DNA of 64,000 bases, taken from assembly GCA_035771175.1 (NCBI GenBank), contig CM069593.1, positions 16,864,908-16,928,907 of the forward strand. Direction: 5' to 3'. Within the stretch, counting starts at the first letter, position 1, and every line of letters starts with the position of its first letter. This document shows, piece by piece, positions 36,370 through 47,489 of this stretch. Both the position numbers and the translations under genes were made by a program. The notes below the pieces were generated by a model. That model worked only from the letters and a program-made list of their open reading frames with translations, did no database searches and was not told the DNA's origin. The stretch comes from Paratinospora sagittata. Lineage: Eukaryota > Streptophyta > Magnoliopsida > Ranunculales > Menispermaceae.

Positions 36370-36466
36370 CCCGGCGATCTGTTCTCCGACTAGCCGCCGA
36401 CAACACTACGCATAGCATGTTTCATTAACGAATCCACTCGCCTTCGACTTCCCTAGTTGATTCCAT
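36350..36466 (-). other. Three upstream ORFs in the EPC1/GMT1 leader
   Basis: Upstream of the main ATG (36369) on the minus strand: uORF1 36466-36425 (13 codons, MESTREVEGEWIR); uORF2 36418-36350 (22 codons), which starts out of frame and runs across the main start codon; uORF3 36413-36390 (7 codons). Whether all are transcribed depends on the unknown start of the mRNA. An overlapping uORF normally reduces initiation at the main ATG. Confidence 0.45.
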
Positions 36467-36885
36467 TATTGAAGCTCGTCGGATCGGAAAGCCTCCGTCC
36501 TCTTCTGCTGATGCTCCGACCACTCTGTTTCCACCAGCTCCGTCGAACGTCGCAGGGGATATTGCAAGATCAACGGAAGGCGCACGCGATGCGATGTGAG
36601 CAGAAAGTGGAGAGATGTATGTTTTGGGTTGGAGTTGTTGGAGAGCAATGTCGCCGGTTTTACTGAGTGCACCGATGAAGTGCCATTGGCTTTCAATCAC
36701 GCTAATAAGAGCAAATCAATCTGCATTTTTTTTTTCTTGCTTTCTGGTCGACTCGAGGAGTGAAACCGAAAGAGAAAGATAGAGGGAGAGGCACAGAGCA
36801 CGCATTCGTTTTGGTAGGTTTGATCAGGAGATTGGTTCCATGGAAGAGGGAGAGAGGAGTATATGATTCGATTCAATGGAAGAGA

Positions 36886-36895
36886 GCCACGTGGC
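36886..36895. promoter_or_regulatory. Palindromic G-box upstream of EPC1/GMT1
   Basis: GCCACGTGGC, a perfect 10-bp palindrome, lies about 520 bp upstream of the EPC1/GMT1 start codon. This is the core bound by bZIP/bHLH factors. The purine/pyrimidine-rich DNA between it and the ATG looks like a plant promoter and leader. Confidence 0.45.
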
Positions 36896-36929
36896 TTTGA
36901 GAGGACATTGGGACGAGCTTTGATTCCCT

Positions 36930-38056
36930 GAAATAAAGGATAACTGTATGTAATCTGTAGATGTTTATCCTGTCCTTTTGGAAAAATAAATCTATCATCG
37001 TAGAATTGGATTCTATAAGGTAACCCTAATTCATTGCCATTACTAACAGGTAGATCAAATCTAATGTCAACGTATAATTGGATTTGATTATATGCTATAT
37101 ATTTTCTTCCATGATTTTTTATTTTTATTTTTTCGTTTGAATTAATTATTAATTATTCATTTTAATTGTTGGAAAAAATATTCAAATCTTTTAATTTCAC
37201 ATATTTAATAAAAAAAAGAACAATAAAGATCAATACCACAACTCAAAGATATACATAAAAAAATCTTAAAATCAGAAGAAAAAAAAAATAACACACAAAA
37301 ACAATCCACTATTAATTAACAAATACTCCAGAGGAATTAAACAAACATCTCAAGTACTTCTACACTAAATAGTACACATATCTGAAACTTTGATAAAAAT
37401 AAATAACAAAAAGAAAATACTTAAGAGAAAAATAAAACTTCAACCAAGTTAACCGTATAAGTTTTGAGCTCTACACTCATTTACAAAGCTTTTAAGGATA
37501 TGTAAGTCTCACATTGAGATTATGAATAAACAATGAAGTACCTCCTATATATAGACTCTCCAGCTATAATATTTAAAAATTGTGACTAATGAAGATTTTT
37601 CATTCTATACTAACATAGTTTTCTTATTCAAATACATCTAAATTATAAAACACTCATTTATATGTAGAAAGTCTTTCTAAATACATATTTCATATTCTAA
37701 TCCAATAAAGAATCCATGTTTGAGCCAAAATCTAGTATTCAAAATCTTTTTATGTAAATAACCGAATGTTAAGAGGGTTTTCCCTCTTGTTACAAAAAAT
37801 ATGGGTGAAAATGATAAAATAAAGAATTATTTAATCCAACATTAGTTCTTTGTGATTCACATTATCTAAAACTTAAAATTCAGATTACAAACTAAATGCA
37901 TTTTAAAATTCTCAAGTAGCTTTTAAAGTTGCCTACAAAGCTCACAATAAACAACACGATCTTGCATGAAGGCATATCTTCTTCTTCATTTTATAGCAAA
38001 ACATTTGAACATTTTAAACAGGTTCAATCATAATAAACTAATAATGTGGTGACAAG
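36930..38056. other. Intergenic region between EPC1/GMT1 and the transposon stack
   Basis: AT-rich DNA without a convincing open frame, RNA gene or repeat. Confidence 0.5.
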
Positions 38057-38075
38057 TATATATCCTACTTTTCGT

Positions 38076-38240
38076 TTATTTTTTTTGAAAACCCATTAAT
38101 TTCATTAAAATAAAGACCTCCTCAAACAAAACATCTACAGCTATAGGAGAGACTTCCTCTGACCAAACAAAGAAAAAGTCAATGCTCGTGGCAAAATGAG
38201 TCAGTCTATGGGCAGACAAATTGCCCTCCCTAAGAGTATG
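38076..38240 (-). pseudogene. LINE RNase H domain, C-terminal half
   Basis: The frame reads HTLREGNLSAHRLTHFA near its left border and then a VWSEEVSPIAVDVLFEEV-type tail to a TAA at 38076-38078. This is the C-terminal end of the RNase H domain typical of plant LINEs and their domesticated relatives. It continues directly from the N-terminal half at 43046-43423 when the intervening element is ignored. Confidence 0.75.
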
Positions 38241-39460
38241 TGTCACGACGCCCCTGACGTAGGCTGACGTCATGACCGGCACAATATACTATATACTATA
38301 CATACTCATATACAATATATAATACACTATCAGCCTTCACGTAGTCTTACAATAATTTTCAAAAGTTACAACAATTTTTTTTTCTAATATACCATAAATC
38401 AAATCCAATATAGATCTTTATAATCATTCCATTCATTCCACAAATTAAAGTCTCATCTGATAAATATCTATGATCATCTCATTTTATCATCCTTAGCATT
38501 ATATAATATTACCACACAACTCATCTAGGTGATATTACATATATATAGTGTGTGATAATTATACATATCAAAATAACAAAAATATAATCTATTTCCTCCA
38601 AACATACATATACATACGAGATGAAGGTTCACGTGATTATCACTCACGGATTTTTCCTCTTCCATTCGACTCAATACCTGAAATATTGGAGGAAATGGGG
38701 TGAGCGAACAACAGCTCAGTGAATATAGTTCTTGAGATGACAATTATATACATTTAGATAAATATGACATTTAAAATCGTTTCAAACACTTATTCAACAC
38801 ATGCATCATTTAACGAATATATTATACATGTCAACAACATAAATTGCATGAGTTTTCAATAACACAATGCACAATCTCCCTCCTCCACAAAGTAAGAGAG
38901 CGGGTCTAACCCTTATATGGTCGTTACATGGTAGCCACAACCTCTCATTACCCAATTCACAGTCATTTCAAGGATCGCAACCCTTGTTAGGATAGACCTA
39001 CTGACAATGAGGACTCGCAAAACCTCATCCGGGTCTAATTCCTAACGAAATGACATCATTACAAACTCCAATTGCTAAAATCAGTTTACATGCTCCATAA
39101 AACTCAATGCATTATATATAAATATAACGTGCATACAATCAAACATTTTATATGCGTACAATGTCATACAAGAACCAAATCAAGAAAATTATGGTTACAC
39201 GGGGTTTCTAAGCCAACCTCTAAAATCGAGCAACAATATTGCTTCCTCAAGAGCGTTTATCCATGCCCTTAAGCTCTCAATTTAAACACTGAAATTAATC
39301 ATAGATTATCATGAGACGCATCATTTATCATATCGTTAGCTACTAAAAATATCAAATCATATCTAAAAATCATGATCTTAGTATCAAAACGTCCAGAATT
39401 CAGTTATCTACGAATCGATAATTTCAAATCATTGTTCACATCACTGTTCACAGTACTATT

Positions 39461-39505
39461 CACTATTCACTATTCATAATGCTATTTACTATTCACTATT
39501 CACCC
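39461..39505. repeat. Short tandem CACTATT motif inside the LTR
   Basis: Repeated CACTATT/ACTATTCAC units, a pattern common in plant gypsy LTRs. A related inverted motif, CACTATTCA then TGAATAGTG around a TGAG loop, recurs at 42877-42898 near the 3' end of the element. Confidence 0.6.
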
Positions 39506-40197
39506 GAAAGATGTAAATTGTATTAAAATTGTCAAACGGTCTCCAAAAATTATGAAATGAAATCTAACCACATATTCAGGGTCCCTACAGTCTAGGGAGT
39601 GTTTTTCTACCTTTCTAGCGGATTTTTTTATTCACGTTGGGTCAAAACCCCAATTTGTCAAAACGCCGCAAAACGGCTCCCATAGCTAAAATTAGTCCGC
39701 TAGAATCGTTATATCTACCTTAGATAGTAACTTCACGAAGAAATAGAGTGAAAAATAGTTACCGTGGGTCTCGATTCGGCGAAAATCTCGCGTCCCCATT
39801 TTTTTTCTCTTCTTTCTCTCTATTCTCTCGCTCTCTGGTTTTTCTCCTCTTTTATTTTTATTTTTTGTTTTACGTGTGAGAAAGAAAGATGAGAGAATGA
39901 CGTGAAAGAGATAAGGATTAGAATGAGAGAGAGATTAACAATATATATTAAACAATGATCCTATGCTTTCAAAGCCTCTTAATTAAATAACTCACATTCA
40001 CCTTATTAAACTTATTAAAACAACTTCCCCGTCTATTAATCAATTTAATTCCACTCCAATTCACATATCTAATTAACCAACCCATTCAACTAATAAAACT
40101 TATATTTTTTATTTAATAATTTTATTTATTTGCTCATATTCCTTAAATATAGCATGTATTTCATATACGCGTATATCATACACGCATATACTTGGCT

Positions 40198-41350
40198 TGT
40201 CACGACGCCCCTGACGTAGGCTGACGTCATGACCGACACAATGTACTATACACTGTACATACCCGTATACAGTATACAATACACTATAAGCCTTCACGTA
40301 CTCTCATAATTCATCCCAAACTTACAGAATTTTTTTTTATACCACAAATCAAATCCAATCAACTAACTATATAGATGATCATTCCACTCACATTCATTTC
40401 ATTCATTCCACAAATTAAATTCCCAACTGATAAATACATTTCATCATCCCAAGCATTATATAAGATTATCACACAACCCATCTAGGAAGTACGCGTATAT
40501 CGAGATGTATAATACACATATTTTATACGCATGAGCTAAATATACGCGTAATAATACACGTACTTGATACGTATGCGCTAAATATACGCGTGTATGATTA
40601 GTAAATAAATAAAATTATGAAATGAAGATGATACATATGAGAGCATCCTATAAACAAAATGAAGGTGAAGTAAATTGATTAATTTATGGGATTGGTTAAT
40701 TAAAAATGTGGATTTGATTATGATTGAATGAATTTAATGAAATTTGATGGAGGAGTTAGTTAATAAAGGGAGTCAAGGTGCATGGAATTATTTGTATATA
40801 TATAAATCTAAAAAAAAAATATATATAAAAAAATATATCCTTAGTTGCTTCCAACGTGTGCAACAAGGAATAAAAAAAAATGATGAAATAGAAAGCAAAA
40901 GAAAGAAAAAAAAAACAAGAGGAAGAGAAAGAGTTGCAGAAGCAGAAAGAGAGAAAAGGAAGAACGACAGAGAAGAAAAAAAAAAAAAAGGAAAACGTGG
41001 GATTTGTGCCAAATTCGACGTGCCGGTAAGCTATTTTTGCTATTTTTCATCGTAAAATTACTATCTAAGCTAGATGTAACGATTCTAGCGGACTAATTTT
41101 AGTTATGGGAGCTACCGATATGGTAAATGATGATTCTCATAATACTTTATGGGTAATTTCAGTGTTTAAATTAAGAGCTTAAGGGCTTGGATAAACGCTC
41201 TTGAGGAAGCAATATTGTTGCTCGATTTTAGAGGTTGGCTTAGAACCCCTGTGTAACCACTGTGAGTATAGTTTCCTTGATTTGGTTCTTGTATGACATT
41301 ATATATATACAAAATGTTTAATTTTATGCATGGTATTACGGGGTGTTACA
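40198..41350 (+). mobile_element. Nested solo LTR of the same family with an internal inversion
   Basis: A 1,153-bp segment starts TGTCACGACG, like the outer element. It ends GGGGTGTTACA and is flanked by the exact 5-bp repeat TGGCT (40193-40197 and 41351-41355). Its first about 290 bp match the start of the outer LTR (38241-38530) in direct orientation. The rest (about 40500-41340) matches outer-LTR sequence at about 39130-40190 in inverted orientation, with a gap of about 310 bp. The adenine-rich 103-codon frame at 40744-41055 is not a gene. Confidence 0.75.
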
Positions 41351-41441
41351 TGGCTTCTACGTATAACATACGCGTATCATATATCTCAATATACGTGTAA
41401 TTTATCGTATGTATTTAACTAAAATTACAGGGTGTTACAAT

Positions 41442-42794
41442 ATACAGGTGACAGATTCGTCTATTCAAAAGATTAAGGATATGCAGCAGCATGATCCTGA
41501 TCTTAGTATGTATGAGTCTTGGGCAGATAGTGCAGACAGGGCTGATTGGCAGAGAGGTCCAGATGGTGTCCTGCGTTATCAAGGGAGATTATGGGTACCT
41601 GTAGATAGGGCATTGAAGGCTGAGATATTAGAGAAAGCACACAGATCTCAGTATACCATTCACCCAGGATCTACAAAAATGTATCATGATATGAAGAGAA
41701 CAGTATGGTGGCATGGGATGAAGAAAGATATAGCTGAGTATGTGCGAAATTGTGAGGTGTGTCAGCAAGTGAAAGCTGAACATCAGATACCAGGAGGTCA
41801 GATGCAACCATTATCTATTCCAGAATGGAAATGGGAGCATATCACGATGGAGTTTATCACAGGACTGCCCAGATCCCAGGGTAGATTTGACGCCATCTGG
41901 GTAATAGTTAACAGATTGACTAAATCTGCATACTTTCTTCCAATGATCACCAAAGACTCGATTGATAGACTGAGCAGATTGTATGTGCGGGAGATTGTCA
42001 GGTTGCATGGTATACCTGTTTCTATTGTGTCGGATAGAGATCCACGGTTCACATCGAGCTTTTGGCAGGCCATGCAGGCCCGATTTGGTACTCATCTCCG
42101 CTTTAGTACAGCATATCATCTTCAGACTGATGGCCAGACTAAGAGGGTGATTCAGATGCGGGAAGACATGCTCAGATCGTGTATTTTAGAGTTTGGTGGG
42201 ACTTGGAGTGAAAATTTACCATTGTGTGAATTTGCTTAGAACAACAGCTATCAGGCCAGTATTGGTATGGCACCTTATGAAGCGTTGTATGGTAGGCCAT
42301 GCAGATCTCCGACTTGCTGGTATGAGGTTGGAGAATCACAGTTGTCGGGACCGAAAGTTGTTATTGATCACACTGAGCAGGTTAAACATATCAGACAGAG
42401 ACTGAAAGCTGCCCAAGACCGACAGAAGAGTTATTTTGATAACCGCCACAGACCTCTAGAGTTTGCAGTAGATGACCTCGTGCTGCTTAAAGTCTCGCCA
42501 CGGAAAGGTCAGATGCGGTTTGGGGTGAAAGGAAAATTGTCTCCTCACTTTATTGGACCGTTTAAAATCATAGAGAGGATTGGTTCGTTAGCATACCGGA
42601 TTGCTTTGCCTCCTCAGTTAGTCGATGTTCATGATGTGTTTCATATTTCTATGTTGAGAAAATATCATACAGACCTGACGAAGTATCCACCCTCGACACA
42701 TCTTTTAGATGTAACACAGTTACAAGTTGGGGAGGATGCTACATATGAAGAGAAGCCCATACAGATTTTTGATAGGAAGGTTCAACAATTGTGA
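41442..42794 (+). pseudogene. Ty3/gypsy integrase relic
   Basis: About 450 codons of the integrase region of a plant Ty3/gypsy polyprotein in one frame, broken by a TAG at 42237-42239. The zinc-binding HHCC block (HPGSTKMYHDMKR followed by NCEVCQQVK) is intact. Of the DDE triad, the first Asp is Glu (codon 42050-200, at 41850-41852), the second (in SDRDPRF) is kept, and the third Glu is Lys (42141-42143). The C-terminal GPFKIIERIG and VFHISMLRKY blocks are present. The frame stops at VQQL where a chromodomain would normally follow. It is dead by stop codon and by catalytic changes. Confidence 0.9.
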
Positions 42795-42804
42795 AATAAA
42801 GCAA

Positions 42805-42863
42805 TGGCTCAGTGGTTACTCGAATTGCGAAATCAAACCTTATGAGGTTGTAAGTTCAAATCT
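42805..42863 (+). other. tRNA-like Pol III promoter (SINE head candidate)
   Basis: TGGCTCAGTGG (42805-42815) is an exact box A, and AGTTCAAATCT (42853-42863) is box B-like, 37 bp apart. It directly follows the integrase relic near the 3' end of the gypsy element. This looks like the head of a tRNA-derived SINE inserted or captured there. No tail or target duplication is evident, and the arms do not fold as a functional tRNA. Confidence 0.45.
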
Positions 42864-43045
42864 AGGGAAGGCCCTGCACTATTCATGAGTGAATAGTGTG
42901 GACAAATGATCTCAGGGGTACTAGACGCTGCGGTGTGCTGTGTACTAGGATGTGACAATATTATGTGGTACTATGGCTGGAGTACGCCCTGCGGGGGTAC
43001 TCATCACCCTGAGTAGGGAGTACTGTGTGCAATTCAGGCGTGACA

Positions 43046-43423
43046 GTATGAATGATAGATACATTTGGCCAATAATTTAGCATTTGCTTACGGTCTTTAA
43101 AAATCTCCCCAACTTCAGAATGAGAGGAAGAAGAGCCTTTAAGAGCGCTCATCACGCAAGATGAATCACCTTCGATGATATCAAAAGGGGTACCTGTTTC
43201 TACACCCAATTTAAGTACAACACTTACCGCCAGGAATTTAGCCACGGATACCTTCAAAGCTCCTACAAATTTCTTTGTCATAGCAGCAACAGTTTGCCCT
43301 TCAGACTTTATAATGACGCTACCAACCCCGATCACTTTCAAATTTTTTAGCACACATGCGTCAACATTCAACTTCAATTAGTTATGAGGGAGAGGAATCC
43401 ATCGAGTGATCCTATTGAAAGCG
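43046..43423 (-). pseudogene. LINE RNase H domain, N-terminal half
   Basis: Minus-strand frame: RWIPLPHN, an in-frame TAA, LKLNVDACVLKNLKVIGVGS, then the acidic block FDIIEGDSSCVMSALKGS and YWPNVSIIHT. This is an RVT_3/RNase H domain of plant LINE type. It is cut at codon IIHT by the gypsy insertion; the remaining part is at 38076-38240. The stop codon shows it was already or is now inactive. Confidence 0.75.
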
Positions 43424-43770
43424 TATGATAGAGTAGAATGCCCTTCCTACAACTATATATCCTACTTAGACAATGTAGATACGCGTTAACATTCTATGTC
43501 AAGGAAGATGAGAAAAATAAAATCACACTTCCTTTTGTTCCTATTTTTATTATTACCGACAAAACTCTTGTGTTACAAAAACAACATGACAACAACGAAG
43601 AACAAACACATTCAAAAATAAACAAACAAAAGTTGCCATCAAATCTATTGCAATAATTCAACAAGTCCCTTCTAACTTGACTTCTATTTATCAGTGCTTG
43701 GTCTGAACTTTGTGTTGGCCCACCCTATAACCGCCCTCCCATCCATCATAGCTTCCGTACATGACTAAGG

Positions 43771-43989
43771 TGCCACGTACCCCGTGTACATCGACCAAAC
43801 GTCAATTCAAGAGATAGCAAAATCTTCTACTCACGGGCGTCGGTACACGTGGGCTGGTCACACCCGGTTTCCCACTCACAGGCACGTGCATGGTCGGTGC
43901 CCGACACTAACGTACCCTTTCGCCTTTCATCGCGAGAAAAATGTGACGAATTGTAGGTGGGTCCCACAGTCCACTCCATGGCACGTGCC
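43771..43989 (+). promoter_or_regulatory. Four ACGT-core (ABRE/G-box) motifs in the PIP1 promoter
   Basis: GCCACGTAC at about 43772, ACACGTGGG at 43845-43853, GGCACGTGC at 43881 and the palindrome GGCACGTGCC at 43980-43989. All lie within 350 bp of the PIP1 start. Clustered ABREs commonly give ABA and drought responses, which would suit an aquaporin. This is inferred from motifs only. Confidence 0.5.
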
Positions 43990-43992
43990 CCG

Positions 43993-44001
43993 TTTATAAA
44001 T
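43993..44001 (+). promoter_or_regulatory. TATA box of the PIP1 aquaporin gene
   Basis: TTTATAAAT lies about 120 bp before the ATG and just after the palindromic GGCACGTGCC. Confidence 0.5.
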
Positions 44002-44118
44002 TCGCGCTGCACGCACTCACCAGAGAGCGTTTACCACAGAAAACTCGATTTTTGCGAATGCGATTTCTAGTTGAAATCTAAGCAAGAAGGATTTGGGTTT
44101 GGGTTTGGGTTTGGATCG

Positions 44119-45767
44119 ATGGAGGGGAGAGAGGAAGACGTGAGAGTAGGAGCGAACAAGTTCTCGGAGAGGCAACCGATAGGAACGTCAGCTCAGAGCC
44201 AAGGCAAAGACTACAAGGAGTCACCACCTGCACCACTGTTCCAGTCAGGCGAGCTTTCTTCATGGTCATTCTACAGAGCCGGAATCGCCGAGTTCATGGC
44301 GACCTTCTTGTTCCTCTACATCACCATTTTAACCGTAATGGGCGTCAGCAACTCACCTAGTAAATGTTCTTCCGTTGGCATTCAAGGAATCGCTTGGGCT
44401 TTTGGTGGCATGATCTTCGCTCTCGTCTATTGCACCGCAGGAATCTCGGGTACTGTAGAATTGATATTATCTTAATTTCTTTTGAACAAATTAGAAGTTA
44501 GTTAATTTCTGGAGTTATATATTGCAGGGGGTCATATAAATCCGGCGGTGACGTTCGGTTTGTTACTGGCGAGGAAGCTGTCGCTGACGCGAGCGGTGTG
44601 GTACATGGTGATGCAGTGCCTTGGGGCCATTTGTGGAGCTGCGGTTGTAAAAGAGTTTGGGAAGGCTCGGTACGAGATGCTTGGTGGCGGGGCCAACGTG
44701 GTTGCTGATGACTACACCAAAGGCGATGGGCTTGGTGCCGAAATCGTTGGGACCTTCGTGCTTGTCTACACCGTCTTCTCGGCCACTGATGCCAAGCGCA
44801 ACGCCAGAGACTCACATGTTCCCGTAAGTACCGTAACCCGGCCCCTGTAATAATGCCCTTTTCTCGACCCAAAAAAAAAAGAAAAATTAAAAAGGATTAG
44901 CCACTTATATTTAAATATAGAAACAAGCTTTATAGATTCACGGACGTATTATAACACAATTTACCAACTTTTATTGAAACAAATTCTACCAAATTAACAA
45001 CATTCTCCAATGTTTAATCATAGTTTTTTTAAATTAATATATTTCCGTTAATCAACTAAAAAAATATTAGACCATATAAGGATAGTCTTCAAATTAATAC
45101 AATACAATTAACAAAATAATCAATGATGTAATTGAGTAATAAATATTTTGTACAAAATTATACAACGCACTTGAGGACTAATTAAAAAAAAGGATGTAAT
45201 ATTATATGACATTTTACTTCTATTCTATTAGATATATTAAATTTGATGCTGTGTGACTATATGATCAGTCATGAAAATATGCGTTCAATAGACCAAAAGT
45301 AGTTCGACGGCCCTTCCCTGGGACCCGAGTATAGACGAGAGTTTGGTGTATCCGGTGGTTTTTCTTTTTAAGATTTGGGACGATGATCCTGAAATTTGAT
45401 GTTAATATTAATTACCGGACAGATTTTGGCTCCGCTTCCGATTGGTTTTGCGGTTTTTCTGGTTCACTTGGCCACGATTCCCATTACTGGAACTGGGATC
45501 AACCCAGCTCGGAGTCTCGGTGCTGCTATCATCTACAACAGAGAGCACGCTTGGCATGACCACGTAAGTTCTCTACAGAATTATGATCGGTTTCCAATTC
45601 TTGGCATTTGGAATTCAATTATGATGATATTTATATACTCACTCATTTTGTTCTAATTGGTATGTTTTAAGCAGTGGATTTTCTGGGTGGGTCCTTTCAC
45701 AGGGGCAGCATTGGCAGCTCTGTACCATCAGATAGTCATAAGGGCCATTCCGTTCAAATCCAAGTGA
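44119..45767 (+). CDS. PIP1: PIP1-type plasma-membrane aquaporin, four exons
   Basis: Exons 44119-44449, 44528-44823, 45423-45563 and 45675-45767 give exactly 286 residues, the canonical PIP1 length. The intron positions, including a 141-nt third exon, are those of plant PIP genes. The N-terminus [20 protein letters not shown] defines PIP1 rather than PIP2. Six membrane helices surround the two NPA loops, [11 protein letters not shown] (NPA at 115-117) and GTGINPARS (NPA at 236-238). Loop D has the RDSH motif (His about 207) that in PIPs closes the pore at low pH. PIP1 proteins usually reach the plasma membrane as heterotetramers with PIP2 and conduct water, sometimes CO2. Nothing looks damaged. 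Assignment to a particular PIP1 paralogue is not possible by eye. Confidence 0.96.
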
Positions 45768-47322
45768 AAATTGCAGTCTCTTCTCCAACTATAAATGGAA
45801 TAGTACTGCTCTCAAGTCTCAAGCTTTTTGGTTCTATGTATGTTCTTTCTGCAATTTTGCTTTTTATAAAACGAATTTGCGGCCTGCCATATATAGTGGA
45901 GGATAGATGCTGATGCTGGAAGTTAATTAAAGTAGTGCTCCATGTTTCCTTGTTCTGTTCTTGTAGTCTCTGTAACTGGTTGATATTGCTCCTTATTGCA
46001 TAGAGATGTATCTGATTATAAGCGTCACTGGGCTGCGACAAGATCGTGACTGCAACTTGAAATCAGGTGTCCACAAAAATTACAAAGAAGTAACTTTCAT
46101 CTATGTACTAAACAGAAATGATAAATTAATGAATAATCCACCTCCATTAGTCTTCTTTTTTTCTTCCTTCGCAGACCCGTCCTTTAATTTAGATAATCCT
46201 TTTTTCTATTAAAACTAATAAAGTATTTTCCCTTCATCATTGATCAGTAGTTCATGTTATACTTAATGGGCATGTTAGGGTAGTACATTGGATGCCGTGG
46301 TTAATACGTTAATACATGATTTGATAACATTCAACAAATACTCTGGCTATTTGCTGAAATGTACCCTTTTTCATTTCCCTATTATATATCAACTCGTAGG
46401 GAACAAGTGAGGACCTTAGAGTATGCTTACAACAAGAGCTATTAGACAGAAAATGCATTGTAAAAAATATTTATTTTTTCACGAAGAAAATTTGAACACT
46501 GCTCACCTATGTGGAGTTTGGATAAAAATATTTAGGACTATCACACCATGTTGTATATTTTTTTGACTAACTTTTTAAAATGTAAGATGCTTTTTAGGAT
46601 AGGGGTATTTTAGAAAATTCATAATAGACAATTTTTAATGTTTTTTTTTAAAATATTAATCTAATTGTAAAATGTGAAATTACATGTTTACAATCATTGG
46701 AGGCATGGATGTGTGTTACATGTATTTAGGTCATGTTTGTAAGAACTTTTTCAAAGTGCTTTTGAAATAAAAATACTTTTAGAGGTGTTTGATAACTTAT
46801 GCTTTTAAGCAAGCTGCGATGAAAAAAAATAATTATTTTTTAAGAAATTGGGTGAAACTAACCTTTTTAAAAAATATTTTTGAAATAACTCTTTCAAATA
46901 TGATTATAATAAATGATTTAATAATTATATATTTGTAGTTATACTTAAAATTATAAATATTTATTAAACTATATATATATATATATAGCGTCATTGGGTT
47001 AGGATGAGTGGATATAGTTTGAATCCTAACTATATATGTAATCAAGTAACCTAAAATATCAGGCCCAGAGTCCCCCTGAACCAGGCCCAAAATAGTGGGT
47101 AATCGACATTTTGCTTTCATTTTCAAAGTGGTTCTACTTGCCTAGATTTTATTGAGCTTTACAGCGTCAATGGGTTGGAAAGACTGAAACCTCACAATGG
47201 CCAAATCTCAAAGCCAAAGCCTATGGCTCTCCTTAATGTAGTACGCCTCCACTATTCTCATTATAATTTTCGAACTACTATTATTTAAATTACCTTCGAA
47301 GAGTCCCAAGAGTTTTATTTTT

Positions 47323-47489
47323 GAAAAATATTAATTTAATTATAAATTTTTATAACTAGCCGTGTAACACTATATATGCATATTCGATATTAATATTTTA
47401 GATATCTTAAGCTTATAATAAATAATTTAATAAATATATATATAGTTGTACATACAGTTACAAAAGTTATAGTTAGATTAACATTTTTC
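47323..47489. mobile_element. MITE-like element, copy 2
   Basis: 167 bp. It starts GAAAAATATTAATTTAATTA and ends with the diverged complement AGATTAACATTTTTC. Its interior matches the copy at 15303-15476 in order and spacing. Its terminal repeats are more diverged than those of copy 1, so it is the older or less constrained copy. Confidence 0.65.

Larger units (their letters stand above)
38241..43045 (+). mobile_element. Decayed Ty3/gypsy LTR retrotransposon
   Basis: The element is flanked by the 5-bp direct repeat GTATG (38236-38240 and 43046-43050). It begins TGTCACGACG and ends CAGGCGTGACA. It splits a LINE RNase H frame at one codon, and the frame is restored if the element and one GTATG are ignored. 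The 5' LTR runs 38241-41439 (ending CAGGGTGTTACA) and is itself interrupted by a solo LTR. Its own sequence totals about 2.04 kb. Only the integrase end of pol (41442-42794) survives; gag, protease, reverse transcriptase and RNase H are gone, and the 3' LTR is reduced to an unrecognisable end of 250 bp. Confidence 0.8.
38057..43467 (-). mobile_element. 5'-truncated LINE insertion (host of later insertions)
   Basis: The 14-bp sequence TATATATCCTACTT occurs exactly at 38057-38070 and again at 43454-43467, as a target-site duplication. Inside it, on the minus strand, are the two halves of a LINE-type RNase H domain and an A-rich 3' end (complement of 38071-38086). Removing the LTR element at 38241-43045 and one copy of its 5-bp duplication leaves about 573 bp, so the LINE was strongly 5'-truncated. 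This is the oldest layer of a three-layer nest. Confidence 0.82.

Noticed and set aside
36425..36700. A 91-codon minus-strand frame directly upstream of EPC1/GMT1
   Set aside because: It begins at a non-ATG codon and is closed before the main ATG. Only its last 13 codons start with ATG, reported as uORF1.
40744..41055. Lys/Arg/Glu-rich 103-codon frame and Phe/Ser-rich opposite frames
   Set aside because: Purine-rich tract inside the solo LTR with no protein similarity.
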